This document shows, one piece after another, positions 1 to 8,741 of a stretch of 59,742 nt of DNA. The stretch is taken from positions 286,930 through 346,671 of the forward strand of contig JAFEAO010000006.1 in the NCBI GenBank assembly GCA_018266375.1, written 5' to 3'. The translations under genes and the position numbers were made by a program. Source of the DNA: Bdellovibrionales bacterium (lineage in GTDB: Bacteria > Bdellovibrionota > UBA1018 > CAIMNF01). Under the pieces are notes generated by a model. That model searched no databases and was not told where the DNA came from. It saw only the letters and a program-made list of their open reading frames with translations. Each line of letters starts with the position of its first letter. The stretch's first letter is position 1.

Positions 1-586
1 CCGTCATCTTCTGGGAGTCGCTCAAATGGGTGGTCAGTTCCGGAGATTTCGGAATCGCGCCTTGCTCGCGGTTCGGTGGGTCGCTCAACAACAGACCTTC
101 AGCGGGCATTTCGATCACGACTGGACCTTGCGGGGCCTCTTTCGCGATGCGAATGGCCGCTTTCATGATTTCGTCGACCCGGTTCCAGTCCTGGATGGAC
201 GTCGCCCACTTGCAGACCGGCTTGACCATTGCAATCTGATCGATGTCGTGGAGCTGGAATTTTTTCCCGGAATCACCGCGAATCCCGCAGGCCAAGACGA
301 GGAGTGGAATCTGGTCCAGATACGCTTCGGCAATGCCCGATACCGCATGGCTCAAGCCCGCGCCTGGAACGAGGGACAGCGCCGCCATTCTTCCGCTTGA
401 GCGGGCATAACCGTCTCCCATGAATCCTGCCGACTGTTCGTCGGTGATCAGGACGGGGGTGATGGAGGGATGTTCCGCCATCGCATCATAGAGTTCAATA
501 TTGTGGGTGCCGGGGATTCCGATAACATGGGTGATCCCGTGTTCCGCAAGCAGGTCCACGATTTCATGTGCCTTGGTTTTTCGCAT
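1..586 (-). CDS. Thiamine-pyrophosphate enzyme, acetolactate synthase large-subunit type (C-terminus outside window)
   Basis: The ATG at 586 follows AAGGAC and opens a 195-codon frame that runs off the left edge, so only the N-terminal domain is visible. It shows the TPP-binding fold typical of acetolactate synthase, benzoylformate decarboxylase and related enzymes. IPGTHNIELYDAM sits near residue 24 and DEQSAGFMGDGYARSSG near residue 47. The glutamate of that second motif is the one that activates the aminopyrimidine ring in this family. A PGAGLSHAVSGIAEAY segment and the end of the PYR domain follow. The substrate cannot be decided without the middle and C-terminal domains. A small ilvN-type subunit gene is not visible. 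It lies downstream of fabH on the same strand with an 80-base gap that holds its own promoter candidate. Confidence 0.85.
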   Translation of the reverse strand, partial: MRKTKAHEIVDLLAEHGITHVIGIPGTHNIELYDAMAEHPSITPVLITDEQSAGFMGDGYARSSGRMAALSLVPGAGLSHAVSGIAEAYLDQIPLLVLACGIRGDSGKKFQLHDIDQIAMVKPVCKWATSIQDWNRVDEIMKAAIRIAKEAPQGPVVIEMPAEGLLLSDPPNREQGAIPKSPELTTHLSDSQKMT

Positions 587-604
587 ACGACCGTCCTTGT
601 CTTC

Positions 605-647
605 ATTTTAGACTTACAAGGTGGGGTCGTTACATGACGTATGTCAT
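605..647 (-). promoter_or_regulatory. Possible promoter and operator of the TPP-enzyme gene
   Basis: On the minus strand a TAAAAT box (610-605) lies about 19 bases before the ATG at 586. A perfect palindrome, ATGAC-GTAT-GTCAT (634-647), covers the position where a -35 box would be. No good -35 hexamer is visible, which would fit an activator-dependent or repressed promoter. This is a pattern call only; no regulator gene is adjacent. Confidence 0.3.
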
Positions 648-666
648 ATTGGTGCTGTCGAGCGTC

Positions 667-1659
667 TTAGTATGCCCACTTGAGCCAGATTGCGCCCCAG
701 GTAAATCCACCACCGAATGCGGCGAGAACGACGTTGTCGCCTTTCTTTAGCTTCTTTTCCCAATCCGACAAGCAGAGCGGGAGGGTTGCGGCCGTGGTGT
801 TGCCGTACTTCTCGATGTTTACCATCACTTTTTCGTTAGAGAGGCCCATCCGCTTTGCCGTAGCATCAATGATGCGCAAATTTGCTTGATGAGGAACAAG
901 CCACGCCACGTCATCTGCCGAGAGACGATTGCGTTCCATGAGTTCAGCGCTCACATCGGCCATGCCTTTGACCGCGTACTTAAAGACCGGCTGGCCTTCT
1001 TGATAAACAAAGTGCTCTTTGGCGGCAACCGTTGCCGCGGTCGCGGGTTTTACCGATCCACCCGCTTTTTGGTGCAAGTAGTGGCGACCGGAACCGTCGC
1101 TTTTTAAGATACTGTCGAGGACGCCCAAGTCTTCGGAGTTTGGCTCAAGCAGTACTGCGCCTGCGCCATCGCCGAAGATGATGCAAGTCGAACGGTCAGT
1201 GTAGTCGATGATGGAACTCATCTTGTCGGCTCCGACGACGACGACTTTTTTGTAACGTCCGCTTTCGATGAGAGCTGCACCGGTGGTGAGAGCGTAGAGA
1301 AATCCGCTGCAAGCGGCTCCGAGGTCGAAACCCCAGGCATTTTTTGCGCCGATCTTGTCGCATACGACGTTTGCGGTCGACGGAAACACCATATCGGGCG
1401 TAACGGTGCCGACGATCATGCAATCGATTTCTTCAGCGGAGATCCCGCGTTTTTTCAGCAACTCCTGAACCGCTGGAACGATCATATCGCTTGTGCCGAG
1501 GCCTTCGCCCTTCAGAATATGGCGTTCGGCAATCCCAGTGCGTGAGAGAATCCAGTCGCTGGTGGTGTCAACCATCTTTTCGAGATCGGCATTAGTTAAA
1601 ACATTCGGTGGAACGTAAGCACCGACGGCGGTAATGGCTGCTGTAATTTTACTGCTCAT
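667..1659 (-). CDS. fabH: Beta-ketoacyl-ACP synthase III
   Basis: FabH condenses acetyl-CoA (or another acyl-CoA) with malonyl-ACP and so starts fatty-acid elongation in the cytoplasm. The 330-residue product has the usual family length. It carries the full catalytic triad: Cys117 in LGAACSGF, His257 in VPHQAN and Asn287 in KYGNTTAA. I chose the ATG at 1659 because it follows CTGGAG and matches the family N-terminus; an in-frame ATG eight codons upstream has neither. It follows lpd on the same strand after 54 bases and may be cotranscribed with it. It is not embedded in a plsX-fabD-fabG cluster in this window, so it could be a second, specialised KAS III, but all key residues are present. Confidence 0.95.
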   Translation of the reverse strand: MSSKITAAITAVGAYVPPNVLTNADLEKMVDTTSDWILSRTGIAERHILKGEGLGTSDMIVPAVQELLKKRGISAEEIDCMIVGTVTPDMVFPSTANVVCDKIGAKNAWGFDLGAACSGFLYALTTGAALIESGRYKKVVVVGADKMSSIIDYTDRSTCIIFGDGAGAVLLEPNSEDLGVLDSILKSDGSGRHYLHQKAGGSVKPATAATVAAKEHFVYQEGQPVFKYAVKGMADVSAELMERNRLSADDVAWLVPHQANLRIIDATAKRMGLSNEKVMVNIEKYGNTTAATLPLCLSDWEKKLKKGDNVVLAAFGGGFTWGAIWLKWAY

Positions 1660-1713
1660 TGGACTCCAGGCTGCGCGCCACAAAGCGCGCGGTTAAAATT
1701 TCGTTTTTTACGA

Positions 1714-3126
1714 CTACAGATGAATCTTACGGTTATCGACGGCCAGCGCTGCTTCTTTCACGATCTCAGCCAATGTTGGATGAGCGTGGCTGGAGCGCGC
1801 TATGTCTTCAGCCGAGCCTGCAAACTCAATCACGGCAACGCCTTCAGCAATCATGTCCGATGCGCGAGCGCCGAAGATGTGCATGCCGAGCACGCGATCG
1901 GTTTTCTTGTCAGCCAGGATTTTGACCAAGCCTTCTGGCTCGTCCATCGCTTTCGCGCGGCCGTTCGCTAAGAACGGGAAAGTGCCGACTTTGTACTCAA
2001 CGCCTTTGGCTTTCAGTTCTTCTTCGGTGTAACCGACGCCTGCTACTTCTGGCCAAGTGTATACGATAGATGGAATCGCGTGATAATTCACATGTCCCGC
2101 CTGACCTGCCATAATTTCTACAGCCGCGATACCTTCTTCCTCGGCTTTGTGCGCGAGCATCACGCCGCGAACGACGTCGCCGACCGCGTAGATGCCTTTG
2201 ACTTTAGTTTCGAAGTGATCGTTGATTTCGATGCGGCCTTTTTCGTCGACTTTCAAACCAATCTTATCGAGCAACAACCCATCGGTAAACGGACGACGTC
2301 CAGTCGCCACCAGGATTACATCGCACTCGATGGTTTCTTTGGCTTGAGTTCCACGATTCATCACTTCAAGCTGCATCTTCGCGCCAGATTGCTTCGCGCC
2401 CATCGCTTGAGTGTTCAATTTAAATTCCAAACCTTGCTTGGTGAGCGATTTCGCCGCTTCGCCCGCGATCTGGTGATCCATCATCGATAAGATTTTCTCG
2501 GCAAACTCGACAACCGTAACTTTCGCACCCAAGCGTTTCCACACCGAACCCAATTCCAATCCGATCACGCCGCCGCCGACCACAACCAAGTGACCTGGCA
2601 CTGCAGGAAGATCAAGAGCCTCGGTCGAAGAAACAATAGTCTTGCCGTTAAAGCGTAGAGTCGGAAGTTCAATGACTTCCGATCCGGTTGCGATCAAAAT
2701 ATTTTTAGCCTGAATGGTTTTCTTGGCACCGGCGTTGTCAACTTCCACTTGAGTCATTCCGCCCGATTGTCCGGCGAAACGGCCGTAGCCTTGAACCCAT
2801 TCGATTTTGTTTTTCTTGAAGAGACCCGCAACACCTTGGGTGAGGGATTTCACGACTTCGTTTTTACGAGCCATCATTTGGGAGAGGTTCAGCTTTACGC
2901 CCGACAACTCGATCCCGTGTTTTTGGAACTTGTGCTGTGCCAGAGTAAAATGCTCGCTTGAATCGAGGAGTGCTTTAGACGGGATACAGCCGACGTTGAG
3001 GCAGGTTCCGCCGAGAGCATTGCGCTTCTCTACGCAGGCCGTTTTCATGCCCAGTTGGGCCGCCCGAATTGCCGCAACGTAGCCTGCAGGACCCCCGCCA
3101 ATGACAATAAGATCAAATGTATCCAT
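1714..3126 (-). CDS. lpdA: Dihydrolipoyl dehydrogenase (E3)
   Basis: E3 reoxidises dihydrolipoyl groups of 2-oxo-acid dehydrogenase complexes using FAD and NAD+. The product (470 residues) begins with the FAD-binding GGGPAGYVAA motif. The redox disulfide pair Cys42/Cys47 follows in GGTCLNVGCIPS, then the NAD-binding GGGVIGLELG. Near the C-terminus are the His449-Glu454 catalytic dyad in SHAHPTLAE. I start it at the second ATG (3126, MDTFDLIVIGGG) because it fits the family; an upstream in-frame ATG at 3144 adds six residues and has no better ribosome site. It lies about 1.5 kb from sucAB on the same strand, separated by two plus-strand lipoprotein genes, and most likely serves that complex. 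Confidence 0.95.
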   Translation of the reverse strand: MDTFDLIVIGGGPAGYVAAIRAAQLGMKTACVEKRNALGGTCLNVGCIPSKALLDSSEHFTLAQHKFQKHGIELSGVKLNLSQMMARKNEVVKSLTQGVAGLFKKNKIEWVQGYGRFAGQSGGMTQVEVDNAGAKKTIQAKNILIATGSEVIELPTLRFNGKTIVSSTEALDLPAVPGHLVVVGGGVIGLELGSVWKRLGAKVTVVEFAEKILSMMDHQIAGEAAKSLTKQGLEFKLNTQAMGAKQSGAKMQLEVMNRGTQAKETIECDVILVATGRRPFTDGLLLDKIGLKVDEKGRIEINDHFETKVKGIYAVGDVVRGVMLAHKAEEEGIAAVEIMAGQAGHVNYHAIPSIVYTWPEVAGVGYTEEELKAKGVEYKVGTFPFLANGRAKAMDEPEGLVKILADKKTDRVLGMHIFGARASDMIAEGVAVIEFAGSAEDIARSSHAHPTLAEIVKEAALAVDNRKIHL

Positions 3127-3200
3127 AGGGTTATACGGTAGCATGAATAATAGGTTGATAGAGCGCGTTAACTGGGTTAGCGTTGGCTCCCAAGAGAGAT

Positions 3201-3749
3201 ATGAAGACTCAACTTTTGGCGATCATCGCCTTAGTATCTTTAAGCGCTTGCCGCTACGACAATAGCTTCACCGGCCAATATACAATCGGGATGAAGCCGG
3301 ACAACGCTACTCTCGACGCCTATTCGAGCAACGTGAGGCGCTATTGTATCCGCTTTGATTTAAGCGTTAATGGCGAGGACCGGCTGACCAACTCCATTTC
3401 TGCGGGCGATGTAATCGACCAAAACAATCTGTTAGCCGCCAAGGACTTCAATACCAAGGGTGCGAACTGTAACGCCGACGAAACCACTTATATGACCGGC
3501 CATCGTAGTACGGATGTGGTCTCGACCGGAGTCAACACCACCTTCGAACGCTGTTCGTCGACGTTCTGCCGCCGCGTGGACACCAAGACTTACGATTACA
3601 CCGAAAATTTGAAACTGAACTTTGTAAATGCAGCCGACGACAAAATCAAAGGCACCTTCGAAGGTCGTGGCCAGGTTAAAACCTGGGTTTCGGGCGAAGT
3701 GCTCCGTCGAACTGGTTGTTTTAACGTTTGTCCAAACGGATTTTATTGA
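3201..3749 (+). CDS. Predicted lipoprotein of unknown function
   Basis: A 182-residue protein starts MKTQLLAIIALVSLSAC, a short signal peptide ending in an LSAC lipobox, so it is probably anchored by its first mature cysteine. The mature part is polar, with several cysteines (for example RCSSTFCRR), and looks like a small beta-rich domain; I do not recognise the family. The ATG at 3201 is preceded by AAGAGAG and is preferred over a TTG at 3183. It is divergent from lpd and 40 bases upstream of the CAP-domain lipoprotein gene, with which it probably forms a two-gene operon. The lipoprotein of 42506-43213 has a similar size and style, but I see no clear homology between them. Confidence 0.75.
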   Translation: MKTQLLAIIALVSLSACRYDNSFTGQYTIGMKPDNATLDAYSSNVRRYCIRFDLSVNGEDRLTNSISAGDVIDQNNLLAAKDFNTKGANCNADETTYMTGHRSTDVVSTGVNTTFERCSSTFCRRVDTKTYDYTENLKLNFVNAADDKIKGTFEGRGQVKTWVSGEVLRRTGCFNVCPNGFY

Positions 3750-3789
3750 AAGGTATCTGTATCAGCGGCCGCAACATAAGGAGGGTGTC

Positions 3790-4506
3790 GTGAATCGTGT
3801 AACGATGGCAGTGACAGTTCTGTTCTTGAGTGCGTGTGCTAACCAGGTAGGAAATGCCGAAGGGCTTCCCGAGTGGAAAGGTGGAAAACAGGAAGAAGCA
3901 AAATTCTATAACCTGTTGAACCAGTTCCGCTCGAATCTGAAACTCAAACCTTTAAAAAGTGACGATCGACTGTACTTAGCCGCAAGCAAACATAGCGATT
4001 GGATGATGGGCTATCATTTGCTCACTCATTCGGGCCCGAACATCGGTGGAACATCTTATACACGAGTGATTGCTGAGGGCGTGGATACCGAAGGTGTGAT
4101 CGGTGAAATCATTGCGATGGGGAACTCCACCGCGCGCGCGACATTCAAGCAGTGGTTGTTCTCGCCGCCACACTTAATGGCGATGATTAGCCCGGAATAT
4201 GACCATGTCGGTGTCGCGCGCTCGGATTGCGAGTACGGCAACGATTGCTACTGGACCACGGACTTCGCGCAACTCGATACAACCGGCGAGAGCGATCGAG
4301 AGTTTACCGTTGAGGAAGTGACTCGCGCTGCAGAGATGGTGCTTGGGCCTCTCGGCGATCAGCGCACGGATATTTCTTTGGAAGGTACGGAGAATGGCGG
4401 GGCTGGAATGCAGAGCGCTCCTGGCGCTACAACGCCATCCGAAGATAACGGCGGCTATCAATCGCCTTGGCAGCGGCTTAAGAAACGATTTTGGAATACG
4501 CCTTAA
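3790..4506 (+). CDS. CAP/SCP-domain lipoprotein
   Basis: The GTG at 3790 is set by a strong AAGGAGGG ribosome site at 3777-3784. The product (238 residues) has a signal peptide with lipobox LSAC, followed by a CAP (CRISP/antigen 5/PR-1) domain. Its marks are NQFRSNLKLKPL, a histidine in KHSDWM, the THSGP turn and SPPHLMAMISPEYDHVGVA, where the second conserved histidine lies. Bacterial CAP proteins are exported and mostly of unknown activity; sterol or lipid binding and peptidase-like roles have been discussed for the family. The C-terminal 70 residues are low-complexity and rich in Gly and Ser. It is convergent with sucB; the 118 bases between them show no clear terminator. Confidence 0.85.
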   Translation: MNRVTMAVTVLFLSACANQVGNAEGLPEWKGGKQEEAKFYNLLNQFRSNLKLKPLKSDDRLYLAASKHSDWMMGYHLLTHSGPNIGGTSYTRVIAEGVDTEGVIGEIIAMGNSTARATFKQWLFSPPHLMAMISPEYDHVGVARSDCEYGNDCYWTTDFAQLDTTGESDREFTVEEVTRAAEMVLGPLGDQRTDISLEGTENGGAGMQSAPGATTPSEDNGGYQSPWQRLKKRFWNTP

Positions 4507-4624
4507 TCGTTTCCGTAATCGAACTCACACGCAAGACCTGAAATTGCCTTCTTGGCGCTGCGGAGCAAGGCCATCTCACAAAGTGGTGGCAGTGGCGTGT
4601 TCCATGCTACTTCGATTCGGATGT

Positions 4625-5836
4625 TTAAATAAAATCCAAGCCGAGCTTTGTCGGATTTTCGAGGAGATCCTTCACGGTCACGAGAAACGTAACCGCCTCT
4701 TTGCCGTCGATGATCCGGTGATCGTAAGAAAGCGCGAGATACATCATCGGGCGGACTTCGATCTTGCCGTTGACGACCATCGGGCGATCCATGATCTTGT
4801 GCATGCCCAAGATCCCGCTTTGTGGCGGGTTCAGGATCGGAGTCGACAACAGCGATCCGTATGTTCCACCGTTGGAGATGGTGAACGTGCCTCCGCTCAT
4901 GTCGGCGATCGAGAGTTTGTTGTTGCGTGCTTTGAGTGCGAGCTCGCCGATTCCTTTTTCGATTTGAGCAAAGGTCATTTCGTGTGCGCCACGGACCACT
5001 GGCACGACCAGGCCGCGTTCGGTTCCGACCGCGATACCGATGTCGACGTAGTCATGGAACAAGAAATCTTTGCCGTCGATGGCGGCGTTGACCGCCGGGA
5101 TTTGCTTGAGTGCGAGAGTGCAGGCGCGAGTAAAGAAGCTCATGAAACTCAGCTTCACGCCGTTTTTCTTTTCGAACGCGTCTTTGTGTTTTGCGCGGAT
5201 ATCTTGCACCGGCTTCATGTCGACTTCATTGAACGTCGTGAGGATTGCAGCCGTGTGTTGCGCGAACACGAGTCGTTCGGCGATACGCTGGCGGATCATC
5301 GGCATCGGCACGCGGCGATCGCCCGGTCTGTCGTGCTTGGCCGGCATCTGCGCGCCGCTTACATTGTTTTGACCGCCGCCCGCGAGAAACGAGAATACGT
5401 CGCCTTTGGTGAGGCGGCCGTCTTTACCGGTGCCTTGAACTTTCGATGGGTCTACGTTGTTCTCGACGACGGCTTTACGGGTCGCTGGCGAGAGGCCGTC
5501 GATACTGGCGCTGCTTGCCGCCGGACGTGGAGCTTGTTGCACAGGTGTCGGAGTCGCCGCCGGCTTCGCCGCAGCCGGTGCGCTTGTTGCCGTTCCTTTT
5601 ACTGCGTCGTCGATGAATCCGATCACGGATTTCACGGCGACACGTTCGCCCGCTTGTTTGGTGATGTTGAGCTGGCCGCTTTGTTCGGCGACGATTTCGA
5701 CCGTAGCTTTGTCGGATTCGATTTCAAGCAGCATATCGCCGGCTTTAACCGCTTCGCCGTTTTGCTTAGCCCATTTCAGGATGCTGACTTCAGTGATGGA
5801 TTCCCCAACGAGTGGTGCGATGATGTCGTGCTTCAT
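4625..5836 (-). CDS. sucB: Dihydrolipoyllysine succinyltransferase (E2 of 2-oxoglutarate dehydrogenase)
   Basis: E2 passes the succinyl group from E1 to CoA and forms the core of the complex. In 403 residues the order is as follows. A single lipoyl domain comes first, with the modified Lys43 in [10 protein letters not shown]. An alanine/proline-rich hinge (about 85-110) and a peripheral-subunit-binding domain ([12 protein letters not shown] to GRLTKGDV) come next. The catalytic domain ends with HRIIDG, where His373 and Asp377 are the active-site residues. The ATG directly follows the sucA stop (TAA-ATG), so translation is probably coupled. The family call as succinyl rather than acetyl transferase rests on the sucA neighbour. 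Confidence 0.96.
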   Translation of the reverse strand: MKHDIIAPLVGESITEVSILKWAKQNGEAVKAGDMLLEIESDKATVEIVAEQSGQLNITKQAGERVAVKSVIGFIDDAVKGTATSAPAAAKPAATPTPVQQAPRPAASSASIDGLSPATRKAVVENNVDPSKVQGTGKDGRLTKGDVFSFLAGGGQNNVSGAQMPAKHDRPGDRRVPMPMIRQRIAERLVFAQHTAAILTTFNEVDMKPVQDIRAKHKDAFEKKNGVKLSFMSFFTRACTLALKQIPAVNAAIDGKDFLFHDYVDIGIAVGTERGLVVPVVRGAHEMTFAQIEKGIGELALKARNNKLSIADMSGGTFTISNGGTYGSLLSTPILNPPQSGILGMHKIMDRPMVVNGKIEVRPMMYLALSYDHRIIDGKEAVTFLVTVKDLLENPTKLGLDFI

Positions 5837-8659
5837 TTAGTCTCCGATAGCTCTCAGTAAAATCTCTTGTTGTTCTTTGTCGTGCAGCTTTTTGGAGCCG
5901 ACCGCGGGCGACGCGCAAACTTCGCGACCGACGTAAGTGAGGCTCAGCTTCGGGAAACGCGCGCCGAAACTCGCGAGAGCTCCGCTCCACATGCCCTGGA
6001 AATGCATCCAGGAGCCCATGTTGCGAGGCTCTTCTTGTACGTAAAAAACTTCTTTCGCGTTGGTGTAGCGTTCGATCGCGTTTCCAAGCGCGGTTTCCGG
6101 GAACGGGTACATCTGTTCCAAACGGATGACGGCAATGTTTGTTTTCTTTTGTTTTTCGCGTTCGGCGACGAGATCGTAGTAAATCTTGCCCGAGCAAATC
6201 ATCACGCGCTTCACGTCCGTCGGATTTTTCATAAACGGATCGTCGATGACTTCCTGGAACGCACCGTTTGAGAGATCGGTGAGATCCGAGACAGCTTGCG
6301 GATGACGCAACAGGCTTTTTGGAGTCATCACAACGAGCGGTTTGCGAAACAGGCGCTTGACCTGACGGCGGAGCAAATGGAAAATCTGCGCCGGCGTGGT
6401 CGGGTTGCACACGTACATATTGTATTTGCCGCAAAGTTGGAGGAATCGCTCGATACGCGCGCTCGAGTGCTCCGGTCCTTGGCCTTCGAAACCGTGAGGG
6501 AGGAGGAGTGTGAGGCCGCTTGCGCGATGCCACTTACTCTCGGATGTTGCTAAGAACTGATCGATGATGACTTGCGCGCCGTTCGCGAAGTCGCCGAACT
6601 GCGCTTCCCAAACCGCGAGGCTATCCGGATCCGACACCGACCAACCGAACTCAACCCCCATCGCTCCGGTTTCGGAGAGGTGCGAGTTAAACACATGAAG
6701 AGCGGCTTTCGATCCGAGGTGATTGATCGCCACATACTCGCGGTTGTCGTTGAAATCGAATACGGCCGCATGACGGTGAGTGAAGGTTCCGCGTTTCACG
6801 TCCTGACCGGACAAGCGCACGCTTGTGCCTTCGTTGATGAGTGTTGCGTACGCGAGTACTTCGGCGTTACCCCAATCGATGCCTTTACCGGTTTCGACGG
6901 TGTTGATCCGCGCGTCGAACATGCGTTCGAGCTTCGGATGAATTTTAAAGTCAGCCGGGAAACGGTTGATCTTTTTAGTGAGCTCCACGAGCGTGTTCGC
7001 GCTCACGCGGGTATTGACCGGTTTGAAGATATCTTCGGTGTGCGCCGGATGATACTTGGACCAGTAAGTGCCTTGATACTCGCTGTGGAACGGTTCGGGC
7101 TTCTCGGCGCGCACTTTTTCGAGTGCGGCGCTGAGGGGGGCAATCGCCCGGTCAAGAATGCTTTTAGCCTCATCTGCCGTGACCAAGCCTTCGCCGACTA
7201 AGCGCTGAGTGTAAACTTCGCGTGGGTTGGCGTGGGCGGCGACGAGTTTGTAGAGCGCCGGTTGCGTAAACGAGGGTTCGTCGCCCTCGTTGTGGCCGTA
7301 ACGACGATAGCAAATGATGTCGATGAACACATCCCGGCCGAACTGGTAGCGGAACTCGGTCGCGATCTTGGCCACATGCCAGAGTGCTTCCGGATCGTCG
7401 CCGTTAACGTGGAAAATCGGACAATCAAATGCGCGCGCGAGATCGGTACAGTAGCGGGTGGAGCGGGCATCATCCGGATCGGTGGTGAATCCGACTTGGT
7501 TATTTGAAATAAGATGGATCGTGCCGCCGACGTTGTACCCGTCGAGGCGCGAAGCTTGGATCGTTTCGTACACGATGCCTTGACCGGTAAATGCCGCATC
7601 TCCGTGCATGAGCACGGCCACGACTTTAGCTCGGTTCCCGTCTTTGCGCTGCGCCTGCTTGGCGCGGGTCATGCCGACGACGACCGGTCCGATATATTCC
7701 AAGTGAGAAGGGTTGAAGCCTAACGACAAGTGCACATTCTTGCCTTGGCGCGTGACGAGGTCGCGCGAGTAACCCTTGTGGTATTTGACATCGCCTTCGC
7801 CGTGATCGGTCGAGAGACGGTAGTTGTCGTCGAACTCGGTAAAAAGGAATTCCGGTTTTTTACCGAAAGTGTTGACCATGACGTTCAAACGCCCACGGTG
7901 AGCCATGCCCATCACGACTTCTTCGGCACCCGCAAGCGCCGCGACTTCGGTAATGCAGTCGAGTGCCGGAATCAAAGCCTCTCCACCCTCGATCGAGAAA
8001 CGTTTTTGAGCGACGTAGCGGGTATGAATGAAGCGCTCCAGCGATTCGCTCGCAGTGATGCGTTCCAAGATAAATTTTTTGTTATCAGCGCTGACATTGT
8101 AGTCGCCTCGCAAAGCTTCGATGCGCTCCTCGACCCACATGCGCTCGGTCGGGGTTTGCATTTGGAGGGTCTCGATGCCGACGGTACCGCAGTAAATTTT
8201 TTGAAGTTGTGCGATGATCTGCCGGAGCGTCACCGGTTCCATTCCCAGGGTGCCCGCGGTTTGGAAAGTCGAGCCTAAGTCCTGGTCACTTAAACCAAAT
8301 CGGGAAAGCGCGAGTTCGGGAACAGATTTCGGTGGGGCGTAAAGCGGATTGGTGTTCGCAAGGAGGTGTCCGTGTTCGCGGTAAGCTTGGATGAGCGAGT
8401 AAACTTTAAGTTCGCCGGTCCAGTTGGCGCTCGAACCGGACTGTTGGCCCGCGAGATGGCCGGTGACTTCGCCCAAGTACAAGCCGTCGAAGAACCCTTT
8501 CCAGCTCGGATCGACCGAGTCCGGGTTCTCAATATACTTTGTGTAAAGCTCGTCGATATAATCGGCGTTAATACTCCGCAAGTAGTCGAACGAATGGACA
8601 ACGGCTGATTGGAGTTCGGCACGTACTGCTGTGGACGTGGACGATGAATCGTTACTCAT
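5837..8659 (-). CDS. sucA: 2-oxoglutarate dehydrogenase E1 component
   Basis: The thiamine-dependent E1 decarboxylates 2-oxoglutarate and succinylates the E2 lipoyl arm. The product has 940 residues, close to the usual size. It begins with the short N-terminal segment that docks on the complex (SFDYLRSINADYIDELY, PSWKGFFDG). Family blocks follow: MAHRGRLNVM, the TPP/metal block GDAAFTGQG with NNQVGFTT, GHNEGDEPSFTQP, and in the transketolase half LLPHGFEGQGPEHSSAR. It is the first gene of sucAB and diverges from aspS across an 82-base gap. GCGGGAAAAA precedes the ATG as a modest ribosome site. Confidence 0.97.
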   Translation of the reverse strand: MSNDSSSTSTAVRAELQSAVVHSFDYLRSINADYIDELYTKYIENPDSVDPSWKGFFDGLYLGEVTGHLAGQQSGSSANWTGELKVYSLIQAYREHGHLLANTNPLYAPPKSVPELALSRFGLSDQDLGSTFQTAGTLGMEPVTLRQIIAQLQKIYCGTVGIETLQMQTPTERMWVEERIEALRGDYNVSADNKKFILERITASESLERFIHTRYVAQKRFSIEGGEALIPALDCITEVAALAGAEEVVMGMAHRGRLNVMVNTFGKKPEFLFTEFDDNYRLSTDHGEGDVKYHKGYSRDLVTRQGKNVHLSLGFNPSHLEYIGPVVVGMTRAKQAQRKDGNRAKVVAVLMHGDAAFTGQGIVYETIQASRLDGYNVGGTIHLISNNQVGFTTDPDDARSTRYCTDLARAFDCPIFHVNGDDPEALWHVAKIATEFRYQFGRDVFIDIICYRRYGHNEGDEPSFTQPALYKLVAAHANPREVYTQRLVGEGLVTADEAKSILDRAIAPLSAALEKVRAEKPEPFHSEYQGTYWSKYHPAHTEDIFKPVNTRVSANTLVELTKKINRFPADFKIHPKLERMFDARINTVETGKGIDWGNAEVLAYATLINEGTSVRLSGQDVKRGTFTHRHAAVFDFNDNREYVAINHLGSKAALHVFNSHLSETGAMGVEFGWSVSDPDSLAVWEAQFGDFANGAQVIIDQFLATSESKWHRASGLTLLLPHGFEGQGPEHSSARIERFLQLCGKYNMYVCNPTTPAQIFHLLRRQVKRLFRKPLVVMTPKSLLRHPQAVSDLTDLSNGAFQEVIDDPFMKNPTDVKRVMICSGKIYYDLVAEREKQKKTNIAVIRLEQMYPFPETALGNAIERYTNAKEVFYVQEEPRNMGSWMHFQGMWSGALASFGARFPKLSLTYVGREVCASPAVGSKKLHDKEQQEILLRAIGD

Positions 8660-8705
8660 TTTTTCCCGCTTTTTTCGAAATTGCGCTTATATTCCAACGT
8701 AATTC

Positions 8706-8734
8706 TTGCCGTAAAAATCGTCAATTGCTAGAGT
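8706..8734 (+). promoter_or_regulatory. Promoter of aspS, probably giving a leaderless mRNA
   Basis: TTGCCG (8706-8711) and TAGAGT (8729-8734) are 17 bases apart. The -10 box ends only seven bases before the ATG at 8742, so a normal start point would fall on or beside the start codon. No ribosome site could be transcribed in between. The in-frame GTG at 8733 lies inside the -10 box, which excludes it as the start if this promoter is right. Confidence 0.5.
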
Positions 8735-8741
8735 GAGTTGG

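Noticed and set aside
4343..5860. A 505-codon open frame opposite sucB
   Set aside because: It is the antisense shadow of a high-GC gene; it reads His/Arg/Asp-rich with no motif, while sucB on the other strand has every family motif.
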